Assembly: GCA_015064505.1 (NCBI GenBank)
Contig: SVSB01000014.1
Span: forward strand, 1 to 55,364
DNA from: Oscillospiraceae bacterium
GTDB taxonomy: Bacteria; Bacillota; Clostridia; Oscillospirales; CAG-272
Length of the DNA: 55,364 nt
Direction: 5' to 3'
Shown here: one piece after another, positions 23,381-32,499 of the stretch
Layout: every line of letters begins with the position of its first letter
Numbering within the stretch: the stretch's first letter is position 1
Program-made: the position numbers and the translations under genes
Notes under the pieces: generated by a model
Database searches by the model: none
The model's input: the letters and a program-made list of their open reading frames with translations, nothing else
Told to the model about the DNA's origin: nothing

Positions 23381-26300
23381 ATGCACGAGTTCGTACATTT
23401 GCATCTGCACAGTGAATACAGCCTGCTTGACGGCGCCTGCCGCATCAAGGATATACCGAGAAGGGCAAAGGAGCTCGGGCAGACCGCCTGTGCCATCACC
23501 GATCACGGCTCTCTTTTCGGTGCCGTTGCCTTTTATAATGCTTGCAAGGAGCAGGGAATAAAGCCGATAATAGGTTGCGAGGTCTACGTTGCTCCCCGAT
23601 CGCGCAAGGATAAGGAGGGCAGACGGGATTTTTCCGGCAATCATCTGGTTTTGCTCTGCAGAAATGCCGAGGGATATAAAAATCTTTGCCGCATTGTCAG
23701 CGATGCGTACGTTGAAGGCTTTTATACGAAGCCGAGAACCGATATTGAAATGCTGAGAAAGTACAGCGGCGGTCTTATAGCGCTTTCCGCGTGCCTTGCG
23801 GGATACATTCCCCAACAGATCAGCGCGGGTAATTTTGAGGAGGCTGAAAACTACGCACTTTTAATGCGCGATATTTTCGGGCCTGACGGCTTTTACCTCG
23901 AAATACAGGATCATCGCATTGAGGAGCAGGCGGCGGTAAATTCCGCTCTTGCCGACATTTCCGAAAAGACGGGTATCCCTCTGGTTTGCACAAACGACGT
24001 GCATTATCTTGAAAAAAAGGATGCCTATACGCAGGCCATTCTTACTTGTATTCAGACGGGCAACGTAATAAGTGACGGTCGCCCTCTCGGTTTTGAAACC
24101 GACGAGTTTTATTTCAAGAGCGGCGACGAAATGTACAGACTGTTTTCGGGATATAAAAACGCTCTTGAAAATACCGTTAAGATTGCAGATGCCTGCAATT
24201 ACGATTTTACTTTTGGCGAATTGCAGCTGCCTACCTTTGATACGAGAGGTACTCCGCCTCCCGTTCTTCTGCGCCATTACGCGGAAAACGGTCTGAAAAA
24301 GAGGGAAGCGGCTCATCACATAGATTACGCAAAGCACCCACGCGAGGTCTATCTCGAAAGAATCGAGCACGAGCTTTCAATAATCGAAAGCATGGGCTTT
24401 TGCGAATATTTCCTCATAGTAAGAGATTTCGTTACCTGGGCAAAGGTGAACGGTATTCCCGTGGGGCCCGGAAGAGGCTCTGGTGCCGGAAGTCTCGTTT
24501 CCTATCTCATAGGAATTACCGACGTTGACCCCATAGTATACAGTCTTCTTTTTGAAAGATTTCTTAACCCCGAGCGCGTAACGATGCCTGATTTTGATAT
24601 TGATATATGTCAGGTAAGGCGTGAGGAGGTCATCCGATACGTAACGGATAAATACGGCGCGGATCACGTTTCGCAGATCATTGCCTTCGATACTCTTGCC
24701 GCACGCGGAGCCATCAGAGACGTTGGAAGAGCTCTTGGTCTGCCTTATTCCGAATGCGACGCCGTTGCAAAGGCGGTGCCGCGTGCGTATAACGCCACTA
24801 TAGCCGACGCAATGGAAACTGCGGAGTTCTCTAAGCTTTATCGCTCCACTCCGCAGATAAAACAGCTTATAGACATCGCCTCCGCTCTTGAGGGAATGCC
24901 GAGGCACGCGTCCACACACGCCGCGGGCGTGGTTATCACGGACAGGCCTCTGACGGATTACATTCCCATAGCAAAGAACGGGGATACCACCGTAACCCAA
25001 TACGAGATGACCACCGTTGAGGCTCTTGGACTCGTTAAGATCGATTTTCTCGGACTTCGTTTCGTTACTATTATGGACACGGCTGAAAAGCTCATAAAGA
25101 AGGAATATCCCGATTTTGATCTTTCCTCCGTTCCCTTTGACGATAAAAAGACCTTTAAGCTGGTTTCCGGCGGTCACACAGCGGGAATCTTTCAGCTTGA
25201 GTCTGCGGGAATGCGACAGACTCTTATGCGTCTTCAGCCCGATTCCATAGACGATATAATCGCTTCCATTGCTTTGTACCGTCCGGGACCCATGGAGTCC
25301 ATTCCGCGGTATATCGAATGCCGCCATAATCCCGATAAGGTAGAGTATACCGTACCGAAGCTTAAGGATATTATCGGCGTCACCCACGGATGCATCGTTT
25401 ATCAGGAGCAGGTAATGCAGATATTCCGTGAGCTTGCGGGGTATACCTACGGTCAGGCGGATATCGTGCGCCGTGCTATGGCCAAGAAGAAGCTTGACGT
25501 GATGAAGCGTGAGGGCGATAAATTCGTGCTTGAGGCTTCAAAGCGCGGCATCCCCGCAGAGAAGGCCGAAAGCATATATTCCGAAATGGCTAATTTTGCA
25601 AAGTACGCGTTTAACAAGAGCCATGCCGCCGCATACGCGGTTATCTCATATAGGACAGCGTATCTTAAAGCTCATTATACCCGTTTCTATATGGCGGCTC
25701 TCCTTTCCTCGGTTTTGGGAGATTTTGCTTCTACCGCCGCGTATATTGCCGAGTGCGGCAAATACGGAATCAAGGTGCTGGCGCCGGATATCAACGAAAG
25801 CGACGTGGCGTTCACCGTTTGCGGAAGCAATATTCGCTTTGGTCTGCTTGCGGTCAAAGGCATTGGTGCTCAATTTGCCCGCGAAGTAGTCGCGGAGAGA
25901 AGCAGAAAGCCTTTTTCGTCCTTTGCTGACTTTATTTCCAGAATGTCCGAGCACGGTGTTAATAAAAAGCAACTCGAGATGCTTATCAAGTGCGGAGCCT
26001 TTGACAGTCTTGGAGTTTACAGAAGCAGACTGATGGCAACCTATGAGCTTCAGCTTGATATGCAAAACGAAAAAATGCGCCGCAATATATCAGGTCAGCT
26101 TGATCTGTTCAGCTCCGTTGAAGGAATGGATACGAGCGGCTTTGAATATCCGGATCTTGACGAGTTTTCCATGAAGGATATGCTCGTTATGGAAAAGGAA
26201 AGTGCGGGAATGTACTTCTCCGGTCATATGCTTGACGATTTCTCCGATGCGGTAAGCGAGATCGAACATTCGGACATTTCCGATCTTGTATCCGTTGACG

Positions 26301-27010
26301 AGGATAACGGAGAAGATATGGACGGGAAAAACGTCACTATCATCGGCACCGTGCGCAAGATCACGAAGAAAAACACCAAAAACGGTGAGATCATGGCTTT
26401 CGTGACCGTTGAGGACAGATTTGCGGAAATAGAAATACTCGTTTTCCCAAAGGTGTTTGCCCGATTCGGTGATCTGATCGAAAGCGATGCGGCGGTTGCC
26501 GTAAGCGGCACGCTCTCCGTTCGCGAGGACGAAAGCCCCAAGCTTCTTGTGAAGGAGTTAAGGTCTCTTGACCGTAACGGTACTGCCCCGAAAAATATTC
26601 CCGCCGCACCCGCCGTTGCAAATAATCCCGATCACCCCCGCCCCGCAAATTTAAGCGGAATGGGTGGTGCCTTCGGATCTGCCGCTATTATGCAGGCAAT
26701 GCGTATGGCACAGCAGAAAAACGCGCAAAATAGACCTGCGCCCGAAAAAAGCTCTGCGGAGGAGCCGCAGAGCCGTAAGATAGACAAGCTGTGCATTAAG
26801 GTGCCTTCTATGGATTCGGTTGCCGCAAGGAAGGCGGAGAATCTTATCGGCATCTTTTGCGGTAGCGTAAGAGTGCTTTTTTACGATGCAAGTACCAAAA
26901 AGTATATAGCTCTTTCCAATTACGGAGCAGACGTTTGCCCCGCTTTAATGAGAGAATTAAAGCTTCTTGTCGGTGATGAAAACGCGGTGATAGTATATCA
27001 GCCCGTGTAA
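23381..27010 (+). CDS. dnaE: DNA polymerase III subunit alpha, DnaE type
   Basis: A 1209-residue replicative polymerase subunit. The PHP domain opens with FVHLHLHSEYSLLDG and ITDHGSLFG; the palm has PDFDIDIC (residues 403-410) with the catalytic aspartates and KIDFLGL (about 554) with the third; a helix-hairpin-helix and then an OB fold (NVTIIGTVRKITKKN, about 985 on) follow. A Pro/Ala-rich linker precedes the last 80 residues. In Firmicutes DnaE works beside PolC in priming extension. AAGGAGG lies before the ATG. Confidence 0.96.
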   Translation: MHEFVHLHLHSEYSLLDGACRIKDIPRRAKELGQTACAITDHGSLFGAVAFYNACKEQGIKPIIGCEVYVAPRSRKDKEGRRDFSGNHLVLLCRNAEGYKNLCRIVSDAYVEGFYTKPRTDIEMLRKYSGGLIALSACLAGYIPQQISAGNFEEAENYALLMRDIFGPDGFYLEIQDHRIEEQAAVNSALADISEKTGIPLVCTNDVHYLEKKDAYTQAILTCIQTGNVISDGRPLGFETDEFYFKSGDEMYRLFSGYKNALENTVKIADACNYDFTFGELQLPTFDTRGTPPPVLLRHYAENGLKKREAAHHIDYAKHPREVYLERIEHELSIIESMGFCEYFLIVRDFVTWAKVNGIPVGPGRGSGAGSLVSYLIGITDVDPIVYSLLFERFLNPERVTMPDFDIDICQVRREEVIRYVTDKYGADHVSQIIAFDTLAARGAIRDVGRALGLPYSECDAVAKAVPRAYNATIADAMETAEFSKLYRSTPQIKQLIDIASALEGMPRHASTHAAGVVITDRPLTDYIPIAKNGDTTVTQYEMTTVEALGLVKIDFLGLRFVTIMDTAEKLIKKEYPDFDLSSVPFDDKKTFKLVSGGHTAGIFQLESAGMRQTLMRLQPDSIDDIIASIALYRPGPMESIPRYIECRHNPDKVEYTVPKLKDIIGVTHGCIVYQEQVMQIFRELAGYTYGQADIVRRAMAKKKLDVMKREGDKFVLEASKRGIPAEKAESIYSEMANFAKYAFNKSHAAAYAVISYRTAYLKAHYTRFYMAALLSSVLGDFASTAAYIAECGKYGIKVLAPDINESDVAFTVCGSNIRFGLLAVKGIGAQFAREVVAERSRKPFSSFADFISRMSEHGVNKKQLEMLIKCGAFDSLGVYRSRLMATYELQLDMQNEKMRRNISGQLDLFSSVEGMDTSGFEYPDLDEFSMKDMLVMEKESAGMYFSGHMLDDFSDAVSEIEHSDISDLVSVDEDNGEDMDGKNVTIIGTVRKITKKNTKNGEIMAFVTVEDRFAEIEILVFPKVFARFGDLIESDAAVAVSGTLSVREDESPKLLVKELRSLDRNGTAPKNIPAAPAVANNPDHPRPANLSGMGGAFGSAAIMQAMRMAQQKNAQNRPAPEKSSAEEPQSRKIDKLCIKVPSMDSVAARKAENLIGIFCGSVRVLFYDASTKKYIALSNYGADVCPALMRELKLLVGDENAVIVYQPV

Positions 27011-27366
27011 TCCTCGATAAGTGATACGAGCTCGCTTACCGTGTAAATCATTATTCCGTTCTCAAGATAGGTTCTGTCTGTCTGCGGAAGGGAATAGGTA
27101 TATACGTTCAGCTCCTCAATTACCTTGCCCGTTCGGTAGTCGAAGATAGCGACCTTTCCTTCCTTTTCTCTTACAACGAAGAGCGCTTCGTCGAATACCG
27201 TATCGCTATCCTCCGCCATTGCGTTTACTGCCTCGTACAGCTTGTCTATACCGCTGTTGAGTTTTACGGTGCGTCCGTAAACTACTGCCGTCAGCAGTAT
27301 GGCGGTGGATATTGCCGTGATAAGCAGCTCTGCAAAATGCTTTTTCACAAAAACGTTTATTTTCAT
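26998..27366 (-). CDS. Single-pass membrane protein, unknown
   Basis: A 122-residue protein with one membrane segment near the N-terminus (HFAELLITAISTAILLTAVVY) and an extracytoplasmic part of about 90 residues (VREKEGKVAIFDYRTGKVIEE). I do not recognise a family. It converges on dnaE and their coding regions overlap by 13 bases. The opposite side faces the penicillin-binding protein gene, so an envelope role is plausible but unsupported. Confidence 0.6.
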   Translation of the reverse strand: MKINVFVKKHFAELLITAISTAILLTAVVYGRTVKLNSGIDKLYEAVNAMAEDSDTVFDEALFVVREKEGKVAIFDYRTGKVIEELNVYTYSLPQTDRTYLENGIMIYTVSELVSLIEDYTG

Positions 27367-27470
27367 ATTCAGCTCCGTTCATTGTTTTTTCCATATTATT
27401 TGCTTATATTCACAATTTATTCAAAATAACGGTATATAATATACTTGAAATTCGCTGAAAGGATACAACA

Positions 27471-30218
27471 GTGAAGCACACACCTGTTAAATTTAAACCG
27501 GCAAAAAAGCGAATAAACTGGGGAGATGAGATCCTTCACGCCCTTGAGATCATTGGCAGCCTGCTTATGAAGCTGCTCTCCGCCGTGGTGAACGTTGTTC
27601 TTACGGTGCTGCTTATCGGCGTGCTTACGGGTATTATCGCCGGCACTGCTTTTGCTGTGTATATCAAGAATTATATCGATCCCACGGTTGATGAAGCGTT
27701 GTTTATGAGTGGCGGTACAAGCCAGACGACAAAGCTTTATTATTACGATTATACTGATCGCACCAACAGAATAGGTGAAGCGGTAGAGCTTGAGGATCAA
27801 CGTCTTTACGGTACCGAAAACAGCCTTTGGGCTCCTCTTTCCGATATACCTAAGGAGCTGAGGGATGCCTTTATTTCGATCGAGGATAAGCGTTTTCAGG
27901 ATCACAAGGGTGTTGACTGGATCAGATCTCTTAAGGCGGTTGCCAACTTCTTCCTTGGGTTTGACGATACCACCGGCGGCGGCTCGACCATTACTCAGCA
28001 GCTTATAAAAAACGTTACTGAATACGATGACGTAACCATTCAGCGTAAGGTGCAGGAAATGCTGATGGCGTTGAATCTTGAGAAGGTAAAGACCAAGGAT
28101 GAGATCCTTGAGCTGTATCTTAATATAGTTCCGCTTTCTCAGCGTTGTATCGGCGTGCAGGCCGCGGCAAACACGTATTTTTCCAAGGACGTTAGTGAGC
28201 TTTCGCTTATTGAATGCTGTGCCATCGCATCTATCACCAATGCCCCCACCAGATACGACCCCGTTCAGCATCCCGAAAACAACGCGTATCGCCGTAACCT
28301 TATTCTTGACTTTATGCTTGAATTCGGCTGTATCACCCTTGATGAATACGAGGATGCTTATACCGAGATTGAGGTTATCTATAACGAGGATGACGAGATC
28401 GAGGACATAATAGTAATAGAAGAAAAGCTCGTTATCAATTATAACGAGACTGCAAACGATGCTATCGCAACCAACTCCTGGTATACCGATACCGTGATTT
28501 CAGACGTTATTAACGACCTTGTGGAAAAGAAGGGATATACCCGCCTTGCCGCAAGTAATATGATCTACTACGGAGGCCTTAACATTTATACCTGTATGGA
28601 TCCCGACGTTCAGGCAAAGATGGAAAAGGTAATGGAGAATGAGGCGAACTTCCCTGAGAAAACCAGCGGAGTTGCGGCTGAATGCTCCATGGTAGTTATT
28701 GATCCCTTCACGGGCGATCTTTTGGGCGTTATCGGCGGCAGGGGAGAGAAAACTGAGAACCGTATTCTCAATTACGCTATCCAGACTTTGCGTCCACCCG
28801 GATCGTCCATTAAGCCTCTTGCGGTCTACGGGCCTTCCATTGAGGAGAAGATCGTGACCTGGTCGACCGTTTTTGACGACGTTCCCATAAACTTCGGCGA
28901 AAACGATAATGATCCCTGGCCCGATAACCTTCCCTACGTTTACGAGGGTCTCGTTAACGTAAAATACGGTCTTGCAACCTCCAAGAACACCGTATCGCTA
29001 AAAACGCTTACCAAACTCACAATTGACAAGTCCTTTGACTATATGCAGAACAGATTCAAGCTTCCCACGCTTGTTGACGTTGCGTATTATAATGACGGAA
29101 CCTCATATACCGATCGCGGTCTTGCCGCGCTCGGTCTCGGTCAGCTGTCTCACGGTGCAACCGTCCGTGATATGGTCTCCTGCTATACCGCTTTCCCGAA
29201 CCGCGGTGTTGTCAGCAAGTGCAGATCGTATTTGGAGGTAACGGATTCCAGCGGAAACGTGATACTCTCAAACGATTACGAGGCGCGAGTCGTGTTCAGC
29301 GAGGAGACCGCGTACGTCGTTACGAAGATCCTTGAAAACGTAGTTGATTGGGGTACTTCAACTAAGATATCCCTTGATCAGAAGATCGACTGTGCCGGTA
29401 AGACGGGTACCTCAAACGACGATAAGGATCGCTGGTTCATCGGCTTTACTCCTTATTACGTTGGCGGAGTATGGTACGGTTACGCAACGCCCAAAACCAT
29501 GACGAGTGAGCTGTGGTACAGCCCCTCCAACCGTATCTGGGACCTTGTAATGACTCTTGTTCACGAGGATATTATCAAGGATATCGAAAGCGGAGCAGCG
29601 GAAAAGAAGACCTTCGAGCAGCCCGCGAACGTTGTTAAGGCTTCTTATTGCAAATACAGCGGAAAGCTTATGAGCGAGGCGTGCTATCTTGATCCCCGTT
29701 ATGATGCTACCCAGCCCTACGGAGGCATCGGTGAGGAAGGATACTTCGTTGCGGGCACGGAGCCCACGGAAAAATGCGATTGCCACGTTATCGTGCTTTA
29801 CGATTCCGTAACGGGAGGTCTTGCTCACTCCGGTTGCCCCAAAGAGAACGTTATCAAGGTTGCTTTGATAACCTTACCCGAGAACCGAGTATTCCCCATG
29901 CAGCTGGCGGTTTCCGATGCTGAGTACGTGTACAGGCCTCTTGCCCCCGGTTCTCGCCCGGCAGCCTACACTTATAACCCCTATTTTGCGGCAACACTTG
30001 CAAAGGACACCTTTGCGGGCATCAGTAATTATTGGGGCGCAAAGCAGTTCAACGCTTTCTGTACCGCGCACTTTGATTATGATGCTTACGATAAGGGTAA
30101 GCTGAAGGAATACGAGGGAATTCACGCCGTTTCTCCCGCTGTTGCAGAGCCGGTTATGGCTTTGCCGCCCGTTGCAAGCAGTGAAGAAAGACGCAGGGAA
30201 AACGGGGATATCCTTTGA
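27471..30218 (+). CDS. Class A penicillin-binding protein (PBP1A type)
   Basis: A 915-residue bifunctional peptidoglycan synthase. A cytoplasmic start and one membrane segment (about 40-65) come first. The GT51 glycosyltransferase has SIEDKRFQDHKGVDW (about 136-150, catalytic Glu) and GGSTITQQLIKN. The transpeptidase has SSIK (about 444), SKN (about 503) and KTGTS (about 643). The C-terminal 200 residues are Cys-containing and Tyr/Pro rich. GTG 27471 follows GAAAGGA. Monocistronic. Confidence 0.94.
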   Translation: MKHTPVKFKPAKKRINWGDEILHALEIIGSLLMKLLSAVVNVVLTVLLIGVLTGIIAGTAFAVYIKNYIDPTVDEALFMSGGTSQTTKLYYYDYTDRTNRIGEAVELEDQRLYGTENSLWAPLSDIPKELRDAFISIEDKRFQDHKGVDWIRSLKAVANFFLGFDDTTGGGSTITQQLIKNVTEYDDVTIQRKVQEMLMALNLEKVKTKDEILELYLNIVPLSQRCIGVQAAANTYFSKDVSELSLIECCAIASITNAPTRYDPVQHPENNAYRRNLILDFMLEFGCITLDEYEDAYTEIEVIYNEDDEIEDIIVIEEKLVINYNETANDAIATNSWYTDTVISDVINDLVEKKGYTRLAASNMIYYGGLNIYTCMDPDVQAKMEKVMENEANFPEKTSGVAAECSMVVIDPFTGDLLGVIGGRGEKTENRILNYAIQTLRPPGSSIKPLAVYGPSIEEKIVTWSTVFDDVPINFGENDNDPWPDNLPYVYEGLVNVKYGLATSKNTVSLKTLTKLTIDKSFDYMQNRFKLPTLVDVAYYNDGTSYTDRGLAALGLGQLSHGATVRDMVSCYTAFPNRGVVSKCRSYLEVTDSSGNVILSNDYEARVVFSEETAYVVTKILENVVDWGTSTKISLDQKIDCAGKTGTSNDDKDRWFIGFTPYYVGGVWYGYATPKTMTSELWYSPSNRIWDLVMTLVHEDIIKDIESGAAEKKTFEQPANVVKASYCKYSGKLMSEACYLDPRYDATQPYGGIGEEGYFVAGTEPTEKCDCHVIVLYDSVTGGLAHSGCPKENVIKVALITLPENRVFPMQLAVSDAEYVYRPLAPGSRPAAYTYNPYFAATLAKDTFAGISNYWGAKQFNAFCTAHFDYDAYDKGKLKEYEGIHAVSPAVAEPVMALPPVASSEERRRENGDIL

Positions 30219-30237
30219 TCCAACTTTGAATACTCTA

Positions 30238-30266
30238 TTGACAAAATATAGTTAATGTATTATAAT
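30238..30266 (+). promoter_or_regulatory. Consensus sigma-A promoter
   Basis: TTGACA (30238-30243), exactly 17 bp and TATAAT (30261-30266): no deviation from the consensus in either box or in spacing. It drives the lipoprotein and HPr-like genes. Confidence 0.9.
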
Positions 30267-30295
30267 TTTATCATAATCTTCAGGAGGTTTATATT

Positions 30296-30766
30296 ATGTT
30301 CAAGAGACTGATTTCACTTGCGCTTTGCGCTATGATGGTATTTGCACTTGCTTCCTGCGGCGGTGGCGGAAACGGTGAAGTTACTACCGAAAGCAACATT
30401 CCCGCAGAGATCCATTGCAACGTTACCGTAAAGATCGCCGCAACCGATACCAAGGGCGAGGAGATCCTTATCGACAATCTTCCCATTATTCTCCGAAACA
30501 GAACCGAGTGGCCCACCATTCTTGATGCACTTGCACAGGCTTGCTCCGCATACGAGATCAAGTATTCCGCAAGCGAGGACGGATCCACCGTCGGCACCAT
30601 CAAGAACTACGCAAACTTCGCAACCGATTCCACGGGCGCTACCTGCTTCTGGGAGTGGACCAAGAACGGCAAGACCCCCGATTCCGGTAAGGCAGGCGAT
30701 ACTCTCGTTACCGACGGCGACGTTTACGTATTCACTTATACCCGTATTGGAGGATCCGAGCAATGA
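30296..30766 (+). CDS. DUF4430-like lipoprotein
   Basis: A 156-residue lipoprotein (signal residues about 5-19, lipobox ALASC, Cys 21). The C-terminal part, with FWEWTKNGKTPDSGKAGDTLVTDGDVYVFTYT, has the form of DUF4430 domains, small beta folds related to those that bind cobalamin-type ligands; ligand unknown. AGGAGG precedes the ATG. It overlaps the next gene by 4 bases (ATGA), so the two are translationally coupled. Confidence 0.8.
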   Translation: MFKRLISLALCAMMVFALASCGGGGNGEVTTESNIPAEIHCNVTVKIAATDTKGEEILIDNLPIILRNRTEWPTILDALAQACSAYEIKYSASEDGSTVGTIKNYANFATDSTGATCFWEWTKNGKTPDSGKAGDTLVTDGDVYVFTYTRIGGSEQ

Positions 30767-30993
30767 AAACAGTAAATATTAAGCTTAACACCATTGAGGA
30801 CGTTCGCGATTTCGTAAACGCAGTGGCTTCCACTGATATCGATATTGATCTTTCTTCCGGAAGATACGTTGTTGACGGCAAGTCCATTATGGGTATCTTC
30901 AGCCTTGACCTGCTTAACCCCGTAGCCCTCACCGCTCATTCCGATGATTGCGATGAGCTTATGGCAAAGCTTGACAAGTTTATCCTTAAATAA
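30763..30993 (+). CDS. HPr-like protein lacking the active-site histidine
   Basis: A 76-residue protein of the HPr fold. The regulatory-serine region is clear (YVVDGKSIMGIFSLDL, matching the Ser46 site of HPr), but the HARPA loop with the phosphorylated histidine is missing; that region reads EDVRDFVNAVASTDIDID. It therefore cannot pass phosphate in the sugar phosphotransferase relay and may instead act like Crh, as a signal carrier or regulator partner. It is coupled to an extracellular lipoprotein gene. Confidence 0.82.
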   Translation: MKTVNIKLNTIEDVRDFVNAVASTDIDIDLSSGRYVVDGKSIMGIFSLDLLNPVALTAHSDDCDELMAKLDKFILK

Positions 30994-30997
30994 AAAT

Positions 30998-31034
30998 AAC
31001 TCCCGCGATCGGCAACGGTCGCGGGAGTTTTTTT
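30998..31034. terminator. Terminator, usable from both sides
   Basis: AACTCCCGCGA (30998-31008) pairs with TCGCGGGAGTT (31019-31029), followed by T run to 31034. The minus-strand gene's stop codon (31033-31035) touches the T run. Confidence 0.88.
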
Positions 31035-31212
31035 ACTCGTTATTATTTCTGGGACGCACGCATCGCTTTTGTGGGTCATAGACAAAAGCTCGGCATTTAG
31101 CTGTGGCACTGACCACACCCTTTTTGCGGCATATAAATTCGTCGGGTAAAGTGGATGGTATGGAGTTTTCGCAATATGCGCAGATGCGCAACTCATCATT
31201 CTGCTTTGCCAT
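31033..31212 (-). CDS. Small cysteine-rich conserved protein
   Basis: A 59-residue protein beginning MAKQNDELRICAYCENSI, with four cysteines plus one more (CAYC, CRKKG, KCRAF, KRCV) and a closing FVYDPQKR. I recall this kind of short protein (CxxC...CRKKGVV...C...FVYDP) as widely kept in Clostridia without known function; probably binds zinc. GAGGT lies before ATG 31212; the longer frame to 31254 is not needed. Confidence 0.72.
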   Translation of the reverse strand: MAKQNDELRICAYCENSIPSTLPDEFICRKKGVVSATAKCRAFVYDPQKRCVRPRNNNE

Positions 31213-31253
31213 GGTAACCTCACGTAATTTTGATTCTTTTTTATATTTTAACA

Positions 31254-32153
31254 CTAAAATACGTGGTTTTCAATAGCAATGTCGAAATTTGGCGCAAATA
31301 CTGATGCGAGTATTAAAGCAACTCCCGCCATAAGGCATTTAATTACTAAATATGGATATTTAGGTATGCTCGGTGCGCAAGCGCATATCTGGAAAAATAC
31401 CGAAAGACCGCAAAATGCGGCGCTGAACGCACAGGCGGCTATACGGAGGTGAATCGGGAGTTCGGAAGCGACCAGGGTTGCACTGCCTAACTCCAGAAAA
31501 CCCATAAAGAATGCATACACCTCCTCAGACATATTGAATGCAGTGCCAAGGCAGCTTCCGAGGGAAGTAAAAAAGACCATTAAAACCGTAACGCTGCATG
31601 AAGCTGATGCAGAGTTCCTAATTGCCGTATTTATTGCATTTCTGATATCGGGGATTTCTTCTTTTGGCGGTGATGCGGTAGTTTTCGCCTTTTTTGATAA
31701 TACTATAGTTGCTATAAGTCCCGTGATTGCAGAAAAAAGCCACATTATGCCTCCGAGAAAGCTTGAGCCAAGCACTGCTTTCCCGATTATGCATATGCAA
31801 AACGCGGGAGAAGTATGTGAGCAGAATGGGAGCAGCAGAGATGCTTCCTTTTTGCTTATACAGCCTCTCTGATATAGCTTTTCCGTCAGCACGGCTCCGA
31901 TCGGATTGCCACACGTGGCGCCGACCGAGTAAACGGTAAAAATTGAAAGCCGCCCATTTCCCTCGGGTAAAGTAGCGCCGATTATATTTGAAAGAACGAA
32001 GCAGGGGATCAGTACGGGCAGAACCCGCTCGAGAGCCGTATTCATAGCTTCTTTTGCGGCATTTTCCGAATCCACCGTTACCGTCACAAGAGGAATCAGT
32101 ATCAAGCACGTCAAAACGATAGCGTAGCGGCTCAAGGAATCCTTCGTTGACAT
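31254..32153 (-). CDS. YlbJ-like sporulation integral membrane protein
   Basis: A 299-residue protein with about 7-8 membrane segments. The opening (ALERVLPVLIPCFVLSNII), the CGNPIGAVLTEKLYQRG loop and the FCSHTSPAFCICIIG stretch match the YlbJ/nucleoside-recognition group, required at late sporulation in B. subtilis. It is divergent from yqfC-yqfD, and the intergenic region has a symmetrical pair of sigma-E-like -10 boxes. YlbJ itself is longer, so this may be a family member rather than the orthologue. Confidence 0.78.
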   Translation of the reverse strand: MSTKDSLSRYAIVLTCLILIPLVTVTVDSENAAKEAMNTALERVLPVLIPCFVLSNIIGATLPEGNGRLSIFTVYSVGATCGNPIGAVLTEKLYQRGCISKKEASLLLPFCSHTSPAFCICIIGKAVLGSSFLGGIMWLFSAITGLIATIVLSKKAKTTASPPKEEIPDIRNAINTAIRNSASASCSVTVLMVFFTSLGSCLGTAFNMSEEVYAFFMGFLELGSATLVASELPIHLRIAACAFSAAFCGLSVFFQICACAPSIPKYPYLVIKCLMAGVALILASVFAPNFDIAIENHVF

Positions 32154-32178
32154 TTTAATGACCGTCCGTTCATATAAT
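32149..32178 (+). promoter_or_regulatory. Possible sigma-E promoter of yqfC-yqfD
   Basis: GACATTTT (32149-32156), 14 bp and CATATAAT (32171-32178) resemble the sporulation sigma-E pattern GTCATATT-N14-CATACAAT. Known yqfC-yqfD genes belong to the sigma-E regulon. Confidence 0.45.
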
Positions 32179-32185
32179 TTACAGT

Positions 32186-32193
32186 ATTATATG
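32186..32193 (-). promoter_or_regulatory. Minus-strand CATATAAT box for the YlbJ-like gene
   Basis: CATATAAT reads leftward here, mirror image of the box at 32171-32178 with 7 bases between. A matching -35 at the right distance is poor, so this is tentative. Confidence 0.3.
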
Positions 32194-32223
32194 TAATACT
32201 TCTACACGTAGAACGGAGTAAAG

Positions 32224-32499
32224 ATGAAGATAAGTTTGCAAATCAAGAAAAAATTTTCGGAAATATACGAGCAGTTCAGCGGATTCAGCCTTGAGATGCG
32301 TGATCGGGGAGGCGCAATAATTTGTGGTGTCAGGGGGGTAATTTGCTCACGGGACGAAGCGGTGCAGCTTGCTCTCGTTAACGGGGAAGAGCTGTTTATA
32401 TGCGGCAAAGAGCTTTCCTGCGTTTCCTATGCGGGCGGTACGGTTTCCGTGTGCGGCAGGATACAGGCAGTAAGCTTTACGGGGTACGCGCATGAATAA
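32224..32499 (+). CDS. yqfC: Sporulation protein YqfC
   Basis: A 91-residue YabP/YqfC family protein with the family's beta-rich repeat (AIICGVRGVICSRDEAVQLALVNGEELFICGKELSC). It acts with YqfD in the mother cell; exact role unknown. GGAGTAAAG precedes the ATG. It overlaps yqfD by 8 bases. Confidence 0.88.
   Translation: MKISLQIKKKFSEIYEQFSGFSLEMRDRGGAIICGVRGVICSRDEAVQLALVNGEELFICGKELSCVSYAGGTVSVCGRIQAVSFTGYAHE

Noticed and set aside
24377..25387. A 336-codon minus-strand frame
   Set aside because: Antisense of dnaE.
27417..28271. A 284-codon minus-strand frame
   Set aside because: Antisense of the penicillin-binding protein gene, no ribosome site.
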